From an uncultured Pseudoxanthomonas sp. (lineage in GTDB: Bacteria > Pseudomonadota > Gammaproteobacteria > Xanthomonadales > Xanthomonadaceae), in NCBI GenBank assembly GCA_946479745.1, contig CAMLGZ010000004.1, positions 1-64,000 of the forward strand: a stretch of 64,000 nt of DNA, given 5' to 3'. Both the position numbers and the translations under genes were made by a program. The notes under the pieces are model-generated. The model had not been told where the DNA came from. It did not search any database and saw only the letters and a list, made by a program, of their open reading frames with translations. Of the stretch, positions 17,850-27,083 are shown in pieces (position 1 is the stretch's first letter; each line of letters begins with the position of its first letter).

Positions 17850-18015
17850 GTCGGCAGGTCTTCGGACTCGTGGACGTGGAAGGCGTTGGCCCTCCTCCTA
17901 GCCCATCGCTTCCCGGGATGGCATCCCAGTGCAATGACGGGTTCGTTTCCACATACCGCTGCGGGGCAGTGCCGGATTCTCACCGGCTTCCCTTTTCATC
18001 CGAGGGCGCGAGCCG
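17850..18015 (-). promoter_or_regulatory. Cobalamin riboswitch upstream of nrdAB
   Basis: On the minus strand the aptamer blocks appear in order: AGGGAAGCCGGTGAGAATCC, GGCACTGCCCCGCAGCGG, CATTGCACTG, and the B12-box-like GAGTCCGAAGACCTGCC near 17870-17854. Lies between the nrdA promoter and start codon. Expected to repress the B12-independent class Ia reductase when cobalamin is plentiful, which is sensible only if a B12-dependent class II reductase (NrdJ) is encoded elsewhere. Confidence 0.93.
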
Positions 18016-18032
18016 TCGGAACCGACAGACAC

Positions 18033-18061
18033 AACATAGTGTGGTTACAGATATACGTCAA
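18033..18061 (-). promoter_or_regulatory. Sigma-70-type promoter of the nrdA riboswitch transcript
   Basis: On the minus strand TTGACG (18061-18056), a 17-base spacer, and TATGTT (18038-18033): near-ideal elements, directly ahead of the aptamer. The -10 box lies inside an ACAC...GTGT dyad, which may be a regulator site, although its spacing does not match a standard NrdR box. Confidence 0.75.
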
Positions 18062-18461
18062 CACGATATGTGGAGTTTTCTGCCGTCATCCGTCGGTTAG
18101 CCGGTGACCCGGATCCGGTCAACCAGGTTTCACGCCAGCCGCGTGCAAGTCGCTGATCGTGGAACATCGCCAGCTGATCGTTCTCGATGCTGGTGGGTAC
18201 TACCCTACTTCGGCAGGTGCCCCCCAGCAGGATTTCGGAGCGGGCACTGTGCACGACAAGCGGAGCGCCCGATGTGTTCGTGAGCTGCCAAATTGGCGGG
18301 TCGCAATTCACTCTTGAGAGGTCGCCTTAGGCGTTTGATGCAGCCTTGCCTTGATCCTGATTCATTGTGAGATAAAAGAACATTTGCAGACATTCGTCCA
18401 AAAACATTCTCTTTCAAGCATATAGTCCATCCGTCAGCTCGGTGCGCATAGGGATATCCGC
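18062..18461. other. Intergenic stretch between nrdA promoter and the META-domain gene
   Basis: About 400 bases with no gene I can support. A minus-strand open frame across 18045-18311 has no family resemblance and runs into the nrdA promoter, so I treat it as chance. The promoter of the 18462 gene must lie in the AT-richer last 120 bases. Confidence 0.5.
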
Positions 18462-19322
18462 ATGACCGTTCGCCACATACCTCTCATTCTGATCACGCTT
18501 GCTCTATGCACCGCGCATGTGAGGTCGGCCCTAGCCTCAAGTTTTTCGGGCGAGGTGCCTGTCAATTCCAACTCCAGCGCCGCAAATAGCCAGCCGGCAC
18601 CAATTTCGGCCGTTGCTACAAATGCATCCATGCTTATCGGAACTCGCTGGATCCTGTTTTCCGCGAACGACAGCATGGGAGGAACGATTGCTTCCCTGCA
18701 ACCCTCTCCCTATTACGGCGCATTGGAACTGTCTTTCGCCGACAGGCGAATTTCCGTCAGCGGCGGTTGCAATCGATTCGCCGCGCCGTATCGGTACGAG
18801 GCTGACAGGATGGACGTCGGAGAAATGATGCAGACGACGATGAAATGTGGCGACACGAAGCTAAAAGCCATTGATGACGCGATCGCCACGTATTTAAAGG
18901 GTGCTTTGAAGGTTGGTTTTATCGACGATGCTCGAATCCCGGATCAGAAGTTCATGCAATTTCTCCTCTCGGATGGAACTCGGCTAAAGCTATATGCAGT
19001 CACCGAATCAACTTCTGGCGATGACTACGCGAGCGTGTTGTTTGAGGTGGCATCCCAGGAAGAACCCTGCGCACAGCCCATGCTGCCTAGTTTGGGATCA
19101 TGCCTACGCGTACGTGAGGTCCGATACAACGAAAACAACTTGCTTGAGGCCGAAGGAGAGTGGTGGCCCTATCCATATGCAATCAGGGGCTACCGACACA
19201 TCGCGGGACAGCGCAACGTGTTGCGATTGAAACAGTTCAACATCCCAGCTCCACCGATCCATGGTCCAACCTCAATTCTAGAATTGGACATGGTGCTTGC
19301 ATCTGAAATGTTGGAACAGTAA
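18462..19322 (+). CDS. Exported META-domain (HslJ-like) protein with a second C-terminal domain
   Basis: A signal peptide ends near residue 26. Residues about 57-165 show the META/HslJ pattern: GTRWIL, then SVSGGCNRFAAPYRYE and MQTTMKCG, the paired-cysteine core of the family. Residues about 185-275 (GSCLRVREVRYNENNLLEAEGEWWPY ... GYRHIAGQRNVLRLKQ, read in pieces) resemble the DUF4377 domain often fused to META. HslJ relatives are envelope or outer-membrane proteins linked to stress and novobiocin tolerance. Codon use is clearly less GC-rich than the neighbours, suggesting acquisition. Confidence 0.7.
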   Translation: MTVRHIPLILITLALCTAHVRSALASSFSGEVPVNSNSSAANSQPAPISAVATNASMLIGTRWILFSANDSMGGTIASLQPSPYYGALELSFADRRISVSGGCNRFAAPYRYEADRMDVGEMMQTTMKCGDTKLKAIDDAIATYLKGALKVGFIDDARIPDQKFMQFLLSDGTRLKLYAVTESTSGDDYASVLFEVASQEEPCAQPMLPSLGSCLRVREVRYNENNLLEAEGEWWPYPYAIRGYRHIAGQRNVLRLKQFNIPAPPIHGPTSILELDMVLASEMLEQ

Positions 19323-19413
19323 AGAATGGGGCTGGCCCGCTATCCGGAAGATCCCGATAACGGCTTGGATTTCCGCAAACCATCGCGTGTTCCGATGGCC
19401 GCGCTGGTTCGCA

Positions 19414-20520
19414 TCACGCCTTGTGCTGCGACGCCAGATACTCCGCACTCTGCATCTCGATCAGCCGCGAAGCCGTGCGTTCGAATGCGCCTTGCAGGCG
19501 CTCTCCCGAATAAAGCGCGGTCGGCAGTGTCGCGGCGGTGCACACCAGATTGACATGGCGGTCGTACAGCTCGTCGATCAGGTTGACGAAGCGCCGCGCG
19601 GCGTCTTCGTTGCTGCGGTCGAAGGCAGGGATGCCGCCCAGCAGCACAGTGTTGAATTCGCGCGCGACTTCGATGTAGTCGGTGGTGCCGCGCGGCCCTT
19701 CGCATAGCGCGGCGAAGTCGAACCAGACGATGCTCTTGCCGCGCCCGCGCACCGGGATCTTGCGCGACTCGATCTCGATATTGCCGCGTTTCTCCGGCAA
19801 GCCGCTGAGTTCGGTCCAACGTTCAACCAGCCACGTATCGGACTGCGCATCCAGCGGCGCGCGGTACACCGGCGAACGTGTCAAGGCACGCAGGCGATAG
19901 TCTTCCTCGCCGTCGGCATGCAGCACCACGCAGTATTTCTGCAGCAGGGCGATGGCGGGCAGGAAACTCTCGCGCTGCAGGCCGTCCTTGTACAGGTTTT
20001 CCGGCGCGGTGTTGGAAGTGGTCACCAGGGTCACGCCCTCGGCGAACATGCGCTCCAGCAGACGGCTGAGCAGCATCGCATCGCCGATGTCGGTGACGAA
20101 GAATTCGTCCAGCACCAGCACGCTCAACTCGTCGCGCCATTCCTCCACGATCTTGGCCAGCGGGTCGCTCTGGCCGGCATGTTCGCGCAGGCGTTCGTGC
20201 ACGCCGCGCATGAAGCGATGGAAATGGGTGCGGTATTTCCGCTGGATCGGCAGACCGTCGTAGAACAGGTCCACCAGGAAAGTCTTGCCGCGGCCCACGC
20301 CGCCCCATAGATACAGACCGCGCACCGTTTCCGGCTTCTTCCAGAACGAGAGTTTCTCGCGCCAGCCGACGTCCGTGGCTTCCACCAGTGCGGCGTGCAG
20401 CCGGTCGAGCTCTTTCAGTGCGGCGTGCTGGGCGGGGTCGTTCTGCCAATCGCCGCGCGCGGCGCCTTCGGCATAGGCTTGCGAGGGCGTCGGCGCGCCC
20501 GCCGCTTCGACGGCGCTCAC
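19414..20520 (-). CDS. zapE: Cell-division ATPase ZapE (AFG1 family)
   Basis: AAA-type ATPase that associates with the FtsZ ring; mitochondrial homologue AFG1/LACE1. Walker A is GGVGRGKT at 73-80, Walker B LVLDEFFVTDI, and TTSNTAPENLYKDGLQR is a family hallmark. I place the start at the GTG at 20520, because the coding match begins there and GTGA overlaps the TGA of the upstream hydrolase, indicating translational coupling. Length is then 368, usual for the family; the longer open frame upstream is antisense noise. Confidence 0.93.
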   Translation of the reverse strand: MSAVEAAGAPTPSQAYAEGAARGDWQNDPAQHAALKELDRLHAALVEATDVGWREKLSFWKKPETVRGLYLWGGVGRGKTFLVDLFYDGLPIQRKYRTHFHRFMRGVHERLREHAGQSDPLAKIVEEWRDELSVLVLDEFFVTDIGDAMLLSRLLERMFAEGVTLVTTSNTAPENLYKDGLQRESFLPAIALLQKYCVVLHADGEEDYRLRALTRSPVYRAPLDAQSDTWLVERWTELSGLPEKRGNIEIESRKIPVRGRGKSIVWFDFAALCEGPRGTTDYIEVAREFNTVLLGGIPAFDRSNEDAARRFVNLIDELYDRHVNLVCTAATLPTALYSGERLQGAFERTASRLIEMQSAEYLASQHKA

Positions 20521-21179
20521 GCAGCCGGCAACCAGTGCTTCACGCCGTGCTGCAGAGCCCCGCGCAGATCGATCAGCTTGCGATGGAAGAAGTGGCTGGT
20601 GTCGGGCATGCGCACCAGATCCGGCTTGCGTTTGAGCGTATCGATCCAGTCGTAGACCGCCTGCGGATCGACGATCTCGTCGTTCTCCCCCTGAATCACC
20701 AGCCAGGGGCACACCGGCGTGGCGATCTTGCCGAAGTCCCAGCGTCCGGCCGGCGGTGCGATGGAGATCAACGCATCGGGCAGCACCGTGTCGTTGGCGC
20801 GCAAGGAGACATAGGCGCCGAAGCTGAAACCGGCCAGCCACAGATCGTCGTCGGGGCGCTGCTCGCGCACCCATTCCACCACCGCCAGAAGATCCTGCAA
20901 TTCACCGTTGCCGTGGTCGAAACTGCCGGCCGACTGGCCCACGCCGCGGAAGTTGAAGCGCACCGTATTGGCGCCCAGTTCGCGCAGGCTGCGCGCGGCC
21001 ATGGTCACCACCTTGTTGGTGATGCTGCCGCCTTCGGTGGAAAGCGGATGGCAGAGCACCACGGTCAGCGGCAGCGGCGCGACTTCGGCGTCGGGCCGGT
21101 CGACGGCCGCTTCCAATGCACCGGCGGGTCCGTCCAGCTGCAGCGTGGTCGATTGCGTGGGAAAGTCTGGAGAGGTCAT
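20517..21179 (-). CDS. Alpha/beta hydrolase of the YtpA/CocE-like small type
   Basis: Cytoplasmic serine hydrolase. The order CHPLSTEGGSITNKV (oxyanion region), NFRGVGQSAGSFDHG, nucleophile elbow GFSFGAYV, acid region GENDEIVD and catalytic histidine in DTSHFFHRK follows the compact family of about 220 residues common in proteobacteria. The start at 21179 (MTSPDF) fits this length. Stop overlaps the zapE start by four bases, so the two are co-translated. Substrate unknown. Confidence 0.88.
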   Translation of the reverse strand: MTSPDFPTQSTTLQLDGPAGALEAAVDRPDAEVAPLPLTVVLCHPLSTEGGSITNKVVTMAARSLRELGANTVRFNFRGVGQSAGSFDHGNGELQDLLAVVEWVREQRPDDDLWLAGFSFGAYVSLRANDTVLPDALISIAPPAGRWDFGKIATPVCPWLVIQGENDEIVDPQAVYDWIDTLKRKPDLVRMPDTSHFFHRKLIDLRGALQHGVKHWLPAA

Positions 21180-21218
21180 GGCCGAATGATACCGCCGCAA
21201 CCGCAGGCCCAGTCATTT

Positions 21219-21288
21219 GTAGAGCCGAGCTTGCCCGGCTGCTTTTGCGTCGTGCCAGAAGCAGCCGAGCAAGCCCGGCTCTACAAAG
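21219..21288. repeat. Inverted repeat, TGTAGAGCCGAGCTTGCCCG family
   Basis: Arms TGTAGAGCCGAGCTTGCC and GGCAAGCC-type complement ending CTCTACA, with a short spacer containing matching GCAGCC/GGCTGC. A further small repeat of GCAGCCGAGC follows at 21301. Confidence 0.85.
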
Positions 21289-21329
21289 ACAGAGGCGACG
21301 GCAGCCGAGCGAGCTAGACTCAAAAAGAG

Positions 21330-23066
21330 CTAGAGGTCGAAACCCAACACCATCGGATCATGGTCGGAACTGCGCCACGGCCCTTCGATATCGCTGCCGG
21401 CGTAACCTTCGGCCTCGGGTTCGTCCGCATTGCTATGCCACTCGGCCGCGCCACGCAAACGCTTGGCCAGTGCGGGACTGAGCAGTGCATGGTCCAGGCG
21501 GCCCAGCATGCCGTTGTAGAGATAGCTGTAGGGCTGCGGGACCTTGGCCACCGTGAAGGCGTCCTTCCATCCGCGTTCGCGCAAAGCACGCATCGGGTCT
21601 TCCATCGCATAGGCGTTGAAATCGCCGACCACCAGCGTCTTGTCGCTGCGCTGGCCGGTGGGGTTGGTCTTCAGCCATGCGTCCAGGCGCTGCGCCGAAT
21701 CCAATCGCAGCGCATTCCAGCAAGCCTGCCCGTCGCGCTGGTCGGTATCGGGGCCGGTCGCTTCGGTGCATCCCTTGGACTTGAAGTGGTTGGCCACCAC
21801 CAGGAACGTCTGGCTGCCGCTCTTGCTGCGGCGGAACGCCTGCGCCAACGGCACGCGGCTGCGCGCACCGAACGGTCCTTCCTCCAGCACCGCCGGTTTG
21901 CCGACCGGCGATACACGGCTCTTGCGGTAGATCAGGCCCACGCGGATTTCATCGCCGCCCGGGCCTTTCTGCGCATCGACGAAACGCCAGTCGCCGCCGC
22001 CCTGATTCAACGCAGCGACGAACTGCGCGATGCTCGATTGCGGGCCGTAGCCATCGTTCTCCAACTCCATCAGCGCGGCTATGTCAGGGTTGAGCGCCTT
22101 CAGCGTCAGCACCAGTTTGTCCGTCTGCGCCTTCAGCTGCGCCGGTACCGCGGCGCCGCGCAGCGTGGGGAATCCGCCGCCGTTGCCGTCGCCGTTGAAC
22201 AGGTTCTCCATGTTGAACACGGCCACGCGCAGGTTGCCGGCCACCTTGGGCGCGGCCGGTCGCGCGGCGGGTTTGGCTTCCAGCGGGGCGGTCAGCTGCA
22301 CGCGATAGCTGCCCTGGCGCTGATCGACGATGCCTTGCGCGCCACTGGCGGTGCTGCCGCTGCGCGGAACGCCCTCGGGCAGGTACCAGACCGTTTTCGG
22401 ATCGCGGCGGGTACTGGCGTCGTCCAGCACGATCCGGTGCCGGGCGTTGAATCTTTCGATCTCGCGGTAGCGGTCGCTGCCGGGTGCGGCGATCTCGGTC
22501 GGGGTCCACAGGCGGCCATCGAAGCTGGTGCTGGTTTCGGCGTAGCGCGCATCGGTGCCATTGAGACTCAACGGCGCGTCGATCATGACCAGCATCCCTT
22601 CCAGCACTTCCCAGCGATCCGGCGGCGCGGTGAAGACGGTGGGGATGACGGGGACGGCTTTGGGAAGCTTTACCGGGTCTATGCGTTCGGCCCGCACGGT
22701 GGTCAAAGTACCCACCGACCTGCCGTCGCCCGCATCCTCGAACATGCGGCCATAGACGCGCACCGTGTCGCCGGCGCGCAGCCTGGTCTTGGACGCCTTG
22801 GGCGGAACGACGAACAGGCCGTCGGAAGTGAACGGATCGCCATCGCCGCCGTCCTGAAGGAAGAATCCACCCATGCCGTCGACGAAATTGCCCGTGATCG
22901 TGCCCTGCACGATGACCGGCTGGCCTTCCAGCGGACTGCGATCGCCGCGCCCCTGCGCGCGTCCGATGGTGATGACGCTGCGCTTGACCGCGGCGTACGT
23001 GGAGGCGGCGCCGCAGGCGCAGACCAGCGCGAGCAGCAGGGAGGCGTGGAAGCGGGACACGGTCAT
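21330..23066 (-). CDS. Secreted ExeM/NucH-type endonuclease/exonuclease/phosphatase protein
   Basis: A signal peptide (to about A25) is followed by an OB-like region (EGQPVIVQGTITG ... RLRAGDTVRVYGRM) and, from about residue 285, an EEP nuclease domain: AVFNMENLFNGD, ALMELENDGYG, VVANHFKSKG, VVGDFNAYA and SSDHDPMVLG carry the catalytic Asn, Glu, His and Asp residues. This matches the extracellular DNase family of ExeM and NucH. Length 578. Likely degrades extracellular DNA for nutrition or biofilm turnover. Confidence 0.9.
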   Translation of the reverse strand: MTVSRFHASLLLALVCACGAASTYAAVKRSVITIGRAQGRGDRSPLEGQPVIVQGTITGNFVDGMGGFFLQDGGDGDPFTSDGLFVVPPKASKTRLRAGDTVRVYGRMFEDAGDGRSVGTLTTVRAERIDPVKLPKAVPVIPTVFTAPPDRWEVLEGMLVMIDAPLSLNGTDARYAETSTSFDGRLWTPTEIAAPGSDRYREIERFNARHRIVLDDASTRRDPKTVWYLPEGVPRSGSTASGAQGIVDQRQGSYRVQLTAPLEAKPAARPAAPKVAGNLRVAVFNMENLFNGDGNGGGFPTLRGAAVPAQLKAQTDKLVLTLKALNPDIAALMELENDGYGPQSSIAQFVAALNQGGGDWRFVDAQKGPGGDEIRVGLIYRKSRVSPVGKPAVLEEGPFGARSRVPLAQAFRRSKSGSQTFLVVANHFKSKGCTEATGPDTDQRDGQACWNALRLDSAQRLDAWLKTNPTGQRSDKTLVVGDFNAYAMEDPMRALRERGWKDAFTVAKVPQPYSYLYNGMLGRLDHALLSPALAKRLRGAAEWHSNADEPEAEGYAGSDIEGPWRSSDHDPMVLGFDL

Positions 23067-23140
23067 GGCGGCTCCGAAGAGGGTTCAAACCAGAACGCCG
23101 CCCGGAGGCGGCGTTGCGCGCGTCGGCGAGGAGCCGAAGC

Positions 23141-23659
23141 TTACTTCACGTTGGCCAGCATCCAGTCGACGGTGGCGTGGATTTGTTCTTCGGTCAGGCC
23201 CGGATTGCCGCCTTTGGGCGGCATCACGCCGCCGTCGGGGCCGGTGAAGCCCTCGGTGGCGTGCTTGTACAAAGTGTCCTTGCCCTTGGCCGCGCGCGCG
23301 CCGAAGCCGGCGGCGGTCAGCGTCGGCGCCTTGCCCACGCCATTGGTGTGGCAGGCGCCGCACAGGTTCTGATAGATCACGCCGCCGTCCAGGGTGCCGC
23401 CATAGGCCTGCTGGGCCGAAGCCGCCGCCAGCGCGGCTGACTGTGCTGCCGCCTGGGCCGCTGCACCGGTGGCGCCGGCGTACACGGCGCCGGCCGGGGC
23501 GATGCGCGCCTCGGTCTGCTTGGCCGCCACGGGCGAGACCTCGGGGGGGATGCTGCCGTGCAGATAGAACGCGCCGGCGATCAGGCCCAGGGTCACCAGC
23601 ATCAGGAAGCCGATGACCATGGAGAAATGCTTGAGGAATTCGAGGTCGTAGTTACGCAC
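23141..23659 (-). CDS. Membrane-anchored cytochrome c5
   Basis: One N-terminal membrane helix (about 13-33), an Ala-rich linker, then a single cytochrome c domain with haem motif CGACH at 100-104 and axial methionine in GGVMPPKGG. Periplasm-facing electron carrier. The GTG at 23659 is chosen because GGTGGAAA precedes it and MRNYDLEFLKHFS matches the start usual for this family; upstream in-frame sequence is not protein-like. Length is 172. Partner oxidases or reductases are not in the window. Confidence 0.88.
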   Translation of the reverse strand: MRNYDLEFLKHFSMVIGFLMLVTLGLIAGAFYLHGSIPPEVSPVAAKQTEARIAPAGAVYAGATGAAAQAAAQSAALAAASAQQAYGGTLDGGVIYQNLCGACHTNGVGKAPTLTAAGFGARAAKGKDTLYKHATEGFTGPDGGVMPPKGGNPGLTEEQIHATVDWMLANVK

Positions 23660-23805
23660 TTTCCACCTTTGGCAGCACGGCCGGAGCCGCGCTTGGCTAC
23701 TGAAAATCAGGAATCCCGGGGCTGCCGCATGCAGGTTGAGGGACGGATCCGGGCGCAAGCGCCGCAGGCAAGGCCTCCATTATAAGCAGGGCCGGTGCGG
23801 ATGCC

Positions 23806-24525
23806 TCAAGCCGTCCAGTAAATCCGCACTGGCGCGGGGGCATGTCGCAGCACGTCGCCAATGGGGTAGGCGGCGCCCTGGCCCTGGCCCGACAAGGCCT
23901 GTGCCAGGACGCGTTGCTTGTCCGCGCCTTCGATATGCAGATACAGCGCGCGCGCGGCCACAATCGGCGGCAGGGTGAGGGTGATGCGGGGTTCGCCCGC
24001 GCCAGGCGCGCGCATCGGCAGCACCACTGCCTTGGCGGCAAGATCCAGGGCTTCGGCCAAACGGTCCCCCCCAGGAAAAAAGGAGGCGGTGTGGCCGTCA
24101 TTACCCATGCCCAGCACCAGCGCATCGAACGGCGAAGGTATGGTCTGCAGCGCGCGCTCCACTTCGGCCAGCGCGTCTTCCGGTTGCGGTACTGCCCGGT
24201 ATAGCGGTACGAAGCGGGCTACGGCCGCCGGCCCTTCCAGCAGATTGGCTTTCACCAGCGCCGCGTTGGAGCGCGCGTTGGATTCCGGCACCCAGCGTTC
24301 GTCGACCAGGGTCACCGCAATGCGTGGCCAGTCCAGCGGCTGCTGCGCGAGCGCCTGCATGAAGGCTTTGGGGGTGTTGCCGCCGGACAGGGCAAGGCTG
24401 GCAGCGCCGCGTTCGGCGAGCGCAGCGCGAAGATCCTCGGCGACCGATTGCGCCAACGCTTGGGCCAGCGTCTGCGGGTCGGGAAAGTCGAGTAGCTGGG
24501 TTTTCAAGGAGAGATCAGTTGTCAT
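23806..24525 (-). CDS. pgl: 6-phosphogluconolactonase
   Basis: Second step of the oxidative pentose-phosphate/Entner-Doudoroff route: hydrolyses 6-phosphogluconolactone. DevB-type Pgl with ALSGGNTPKAFMQAL, TLVDERWVPESNARSN and VLGMGNDGHTASFFPG motifs. 239 residues. Lies downstream of zwf in the same direction, separated by an inverted repeat, as expected for an operon of consecutive enzymes. Confidence 0.95.
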   Translation of the reverse strand: MTTDLSLKTQLLDFPDPQTLAQALAQSVAEDLRAALAERGAASLALSGGNTPKAFMQALAQQPLDWPRIAVTLVDERWVPESNARSNAALVKANLLEGPAAVARFVPLYRAVPQPEDALAEVERALQTIPSPFDALVLGMGNDGHTASFFPGGDRLAEALDLAAKAVVLPMRAPGAGEPRITLTLPPIVAARALYLHIEGADKQRVLAQALSGQGQGAAYPIGDVLRHAPAPVRIYWTA

Positions 24526-24538
24526 GGTTGCTCCTGCT

Positions 24539-24700
24539 TTCCTTCTCCCACCGGGAGAAGGTGGCGCGCGGCGACGGATGAGAGAGGGGGAATGACTTGC
24601 CAGGGAAGGTTCAGTACAAACTGATTTCCCATTCCCTCATCCGCCCTTCGGGCACCCCGTATCAAGTACGGGGCAGGCTCTTCTCCCGATGGAGAAGGAT
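24539..24700. repeat. Inverted repeat, CTTCTCCC...GGGAGAAGG family
   Basis: Arms CCTTCTCCCACCGGGAGAAGG and a counterpart ending TTCTCCCGATGGAGAAGG, with inner ATTCCCTCATCCGCC segments. Same family as 15104-15241. Fills the zwf-pgl gap. Confidence 0.8.
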
Positions 24701-24706
24701 AAGCAG

Positions 24707-26185
24707 CTACGTCGCGTCTTCATGCCAGGTGCGTCCATCACGCTCGATGAGCGCTACTGCTGCGCTCGGCCCCCACGAACCGGCCGTATACGGCTTCGGC
24801 GCTTCGCGCAGGGTTTCCCACGCGGCCAGGATCGGGTCGATCCACTTCCACGCCGCTTCCACTTCGTCGCGGCGCATGAACAAAGTGGGGTTGCCGCGCA
24901 CCACATCCATCAGCAGGCGCTCGTAGGCCTCGGGCTGGTGCACGCCAAAGGCTTCGGCGAAGCTCATGTCCAGCGGCACGTGCTGCAGGCGCAGGCCGCC
25001 CGGGCCCGGGTCCTTGATCATCAGCCATAGCTTCACGCCTTCGTCGGGCTGCAGGCGCAGCACCAGTTTGTTGGCCATCACCGGGCCGGAGGCCTGATCG
25101 AAAATGGAATGCGGCACGGGACGGAAGGCGATCACGATCTCCGATACGCGCTCGGACAAGCGCTTGCCCGTGCGCAGATAAAACGGCACGCCGGCCCAAC
25201 GCCAGTTATCGACCTCGGCCTTCAATGCCACGAAGGTTTCGGTGCGCGAATCGTTGCGGCCCAGCTCGGTCAGATAGCCCGGCACCGCGCCACCGTTGCT
25301 GGCGCCGGCGCGGTACTGGCCGCGCACGGTCATCTGCGCGGCGTCCTCGGCGTCGATCGGCCGCAGCGAGCGCAGCACCTTCAGCTTCTCGTCGCGCACC
25401 GCATCGGCGTTCATCGCCGCCGGCGGTTCCATCGACACCATGCACAGCAGCTGCAGCAGGTGGTTCTGAACCATGTCGCGCAGCGCGCCGGAGGTGTCGT
25501 AGTAGCCGGCGCGTTTTTCCAGGCCCACGGTTTCGGCCACGGTGATCTGCACGTGGTCGACGTAGTTGAAATTCCACAGCGGCTCGAACAGGATGTTGGC
25601 GAAGCGCAGCGCCATCAGGTTCTGCACCGTCTCCTTGCCCAGGTAATGGTCGATGCGGAAGATCTGGCTTTCGGAGAAAGCGCCGCCCACCGCGTCGTTG
25701 ATCACCGCTGCGCTGGCCGAATCCTTGCCGATCGGCTTCTCGATCACCACGCGCGACTTGCCATGATTGAGGTCATGCGCCTTGAGGCGTGTGCAGATGT
25801 CCACGAACAGACTGGGGCTGGTGGACAGGTAGAACACGCGGATGCGGTCGCCATGTGTCGCCAGCTCGTCGGCGAAACCCTGCCAGCCTTCGTCCTTGGT
25901 TGCGTCCAGCGCGTGGTAACCGAGTTTCTGCAGGAACGGAGCCAGCTTGGCCTGCAGTGAAGGTTCGCTGCCCACCACCGGCCCCAGCGCCTCGTTGACC
26001 TTGGCCCGATAGTCGTCGTCGGACTGTTTGTCGCGGGCCACGCCGACGATGCGGCTGTCCTCGGGAATCTGGCCGTCGGCGTAGCGCCGGAACAGGCCCG
26101 GCAGCAGCTTGCGCAGCGCCAGGTCGCCGGTGCCGCCGAAAATCACGAGGTCGAAGGTGTCGACGGGGACAGTCTTGGCGGTCAC
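24707..26185 (-). CDS. zwf: Glucose-6-phosphate 1-dehydrogenase
   Basis: Oxidises glucose-6-phosphate with NADP+ (or NAD+). Rossmann motif [14 protein letters not shown] at 16-29; active-site signature RIDHYLGKE with catalytic histidine and lysine near residue 175; C-terminal region with RTGKRLSER. 492 residues, normal. Its promoter region is shared with the divergent GntR gene and holds two similar TGGTATTTC-containing sites, so that regulator is the likely controller. Confidence 0.97.
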   Translation of the reverse strand: MTAKTVPVDTFDLVIFGGTGDLALRKLLPGLFRRYADGQIPEDSRIVGVARDKQSDDDYRAKVNEALGPVVGSEPSLQAKLAPFLQKLGYHALDATKDEGWQGFADELATHGDRIRVFYLSTSPSLFVDICTRLKAHDLNHGKSRVVIEKPIGKDSASAAVINDAVGGAFSESQIFRIDHYLGKETVQNLMALRFANILFEPLWNFNYVDHVQITVAETVGLEKRAGYYDTSGALRDMVQNHLLQLLCMVSMEPPAAMNADAVRDEKLKVLRSLRPIDAEDAAQMTVRGQYRAGASNGGAVPGYLTELGRNDSRTETFVALKAEVDNWRWAGVPFYLRTGKRLSERVSEIVIAFRPVPHSIFDQASGPVMANKLVLRLQPDEGVKLWLMIKDPGPGGLRLQHVPLDMSFAEAFGVHQPEAYERLLMDVVRGNPTLFMRRDEVEAAWKWIDPILAAWETLREAPKPYTAGSWGPSAAVALIERDGRTWHEDAT

Positions 26186-26221
26186 AGCAGGTCTCTTGGG
26201 GAACTATGTCAGGAACGGGGA

Positions 26222-26240
26222 AAATACCACCGAAATACCA
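26222..26240 (-). promoter_or_regulatory. Operator-like site A in the zwf/GntR intergenic region
   Basis: On the minus strand TGGTATTTCGGTGGTATTT: TGGTA pentamers with an 11-base period. It is inverted relative to site B and lies just upstream of zwf. Confidence 0.6.
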
Positions 26241-26294
26241 TGATCGCCATCCATACCCTTGATTAATGGAGATTGGTCATTTCGCTTGCGGGAT

Positions 26295-26313
26295 TGGTAT
26301 TTCATTGGTACTT
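26295..26313 (+). promoter_or_regulatory. Operator-like site B in the zwf/GntR intergenic region
   Basis: TGGTATTTCATTGGTACTT matches site A at 16 of 19 positions and lies immediately ahead of the GntR start codon, fitting autoregulation of a divergent pair. Confidence 0.6.
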
Positions 26314-26320
26314 TCTGTTC

Positions 26321-27070
26321 ATGTCCTCAGCCCTGTCCCGCGAATACCAGCGCCTTGGCGCCGCCGATACCACCCGCACGCTGGCTTATGCGAGGTTGCG
26401 ACGGGCGGTGCAGAACCTGATCGACAGCGGCGTGCTGCAGCCCGGACAGGCCCTGCCCAGCGAGCGCGACCTGTGCCAGCAACTGTCGCTGTCCCGCGTC
26501 ACCGTGCGCCGCGCGCTGTCGGGGCTGGTCGAGTCCGGCCTGCTGACCCAGCGTCATGGGGCCGGCAGCTTCGTGGCCGAGCGCATCCAGCGCTCGTTTT
26601 CTCGTCTGACCAGCTTCACCGATGACCTGCGCGAGCGCGGGCTCAACCCGCGTTCGGAATTCTTCGAGCGCAGCGTCGGCGAAGTCACTCCGGAAGAAGC
26701 CATGGCCCTCAACCTGTCGCCGGGCAGCGGCGTGATCCGCTTCCACCGTGTGCGCTACGGCGGCGATGCGCCGTTGGCGGTGGAGCGCACGCTGGTGCCG
26801 CATGCGCTGCTGCCGGATCCGCTGAGCGTGGTCGACTCTCTTTATGAAGCGCTGCAGCCGCATGGCCATCGCCCGGTGCGCGCCTTGCAGCACCTGCGCG
26901 CCGTGGCGCTGGATGCCGAAACCGCGAAGCTGCTGCACCTGCCGGCCGGCAGCCCGGGCCTGCTGATAGAGCGCCGCGCTTTTTTGGCCGACGGTCGGGT
27001 GGTGGAATCCACGCGTTCGTTCTATCGCGGCGATGCCTACGACTTCGTTGCCGAACTGCACAGCGAATAA
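26321..27070 (+). CDS. GntR-family regulator (HutC/UTRA subfamily)
   Basis: DNA-binding transcription factor. A winged HTH occupies about residues 20-85 (YARLRRAVQNLIDSGVLQPG, LPSERDLCQQLSLSRVTVRR) and a UTRA effector domain about 95-240 (SFTDDLRERGLNPRSE, LLIERRAFLADGRVVESTRS). The ligand is probably a phosphorylated sugar or amino sugar by family habit. I start at ATG 26321 (MSSALSREYQ), since site B overlaps the longer frame. Length is 249. Divergent to zwf-pgl, whose control is the simplest role. Confidence 0.88.
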   Translation: MSSALSREYQRLGAADTTRTLAYARLRRAVQNLIDSGVLQPGQALPSERDLCQQLSLSRVTVRRALSGLVESGLLTQRHGAGSFVAERIQRSFSRLTSFTDDLRERGLNPRSEFFERSVGEVTPEEAMALNLSPGSGVIRFHRVRYGGDAPLAVERTLVPHALLPDPLSVVDSLYEALQPHGHRPVRALQHLRAVALDAETAKLLHLPAGSPGLLIERRAFLADGRVVESTRSFYRGDAYDFVAELHSE

Positions 27071-27083
27071 TCCTGAATCTCAG

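Noticed and set aside
18025..18075. NrdR boxes at the nrdA promoter
   Set aside because: ACAC and GTGT arms exist but their spacing is six bases rather than the eight expected, so not claimed.
18045..18311. 88-residue minus-strand open frame upstream of nrdA
   Set aside because: No family resemblance and its 3' end covers the nrdA promoter; likely chance.
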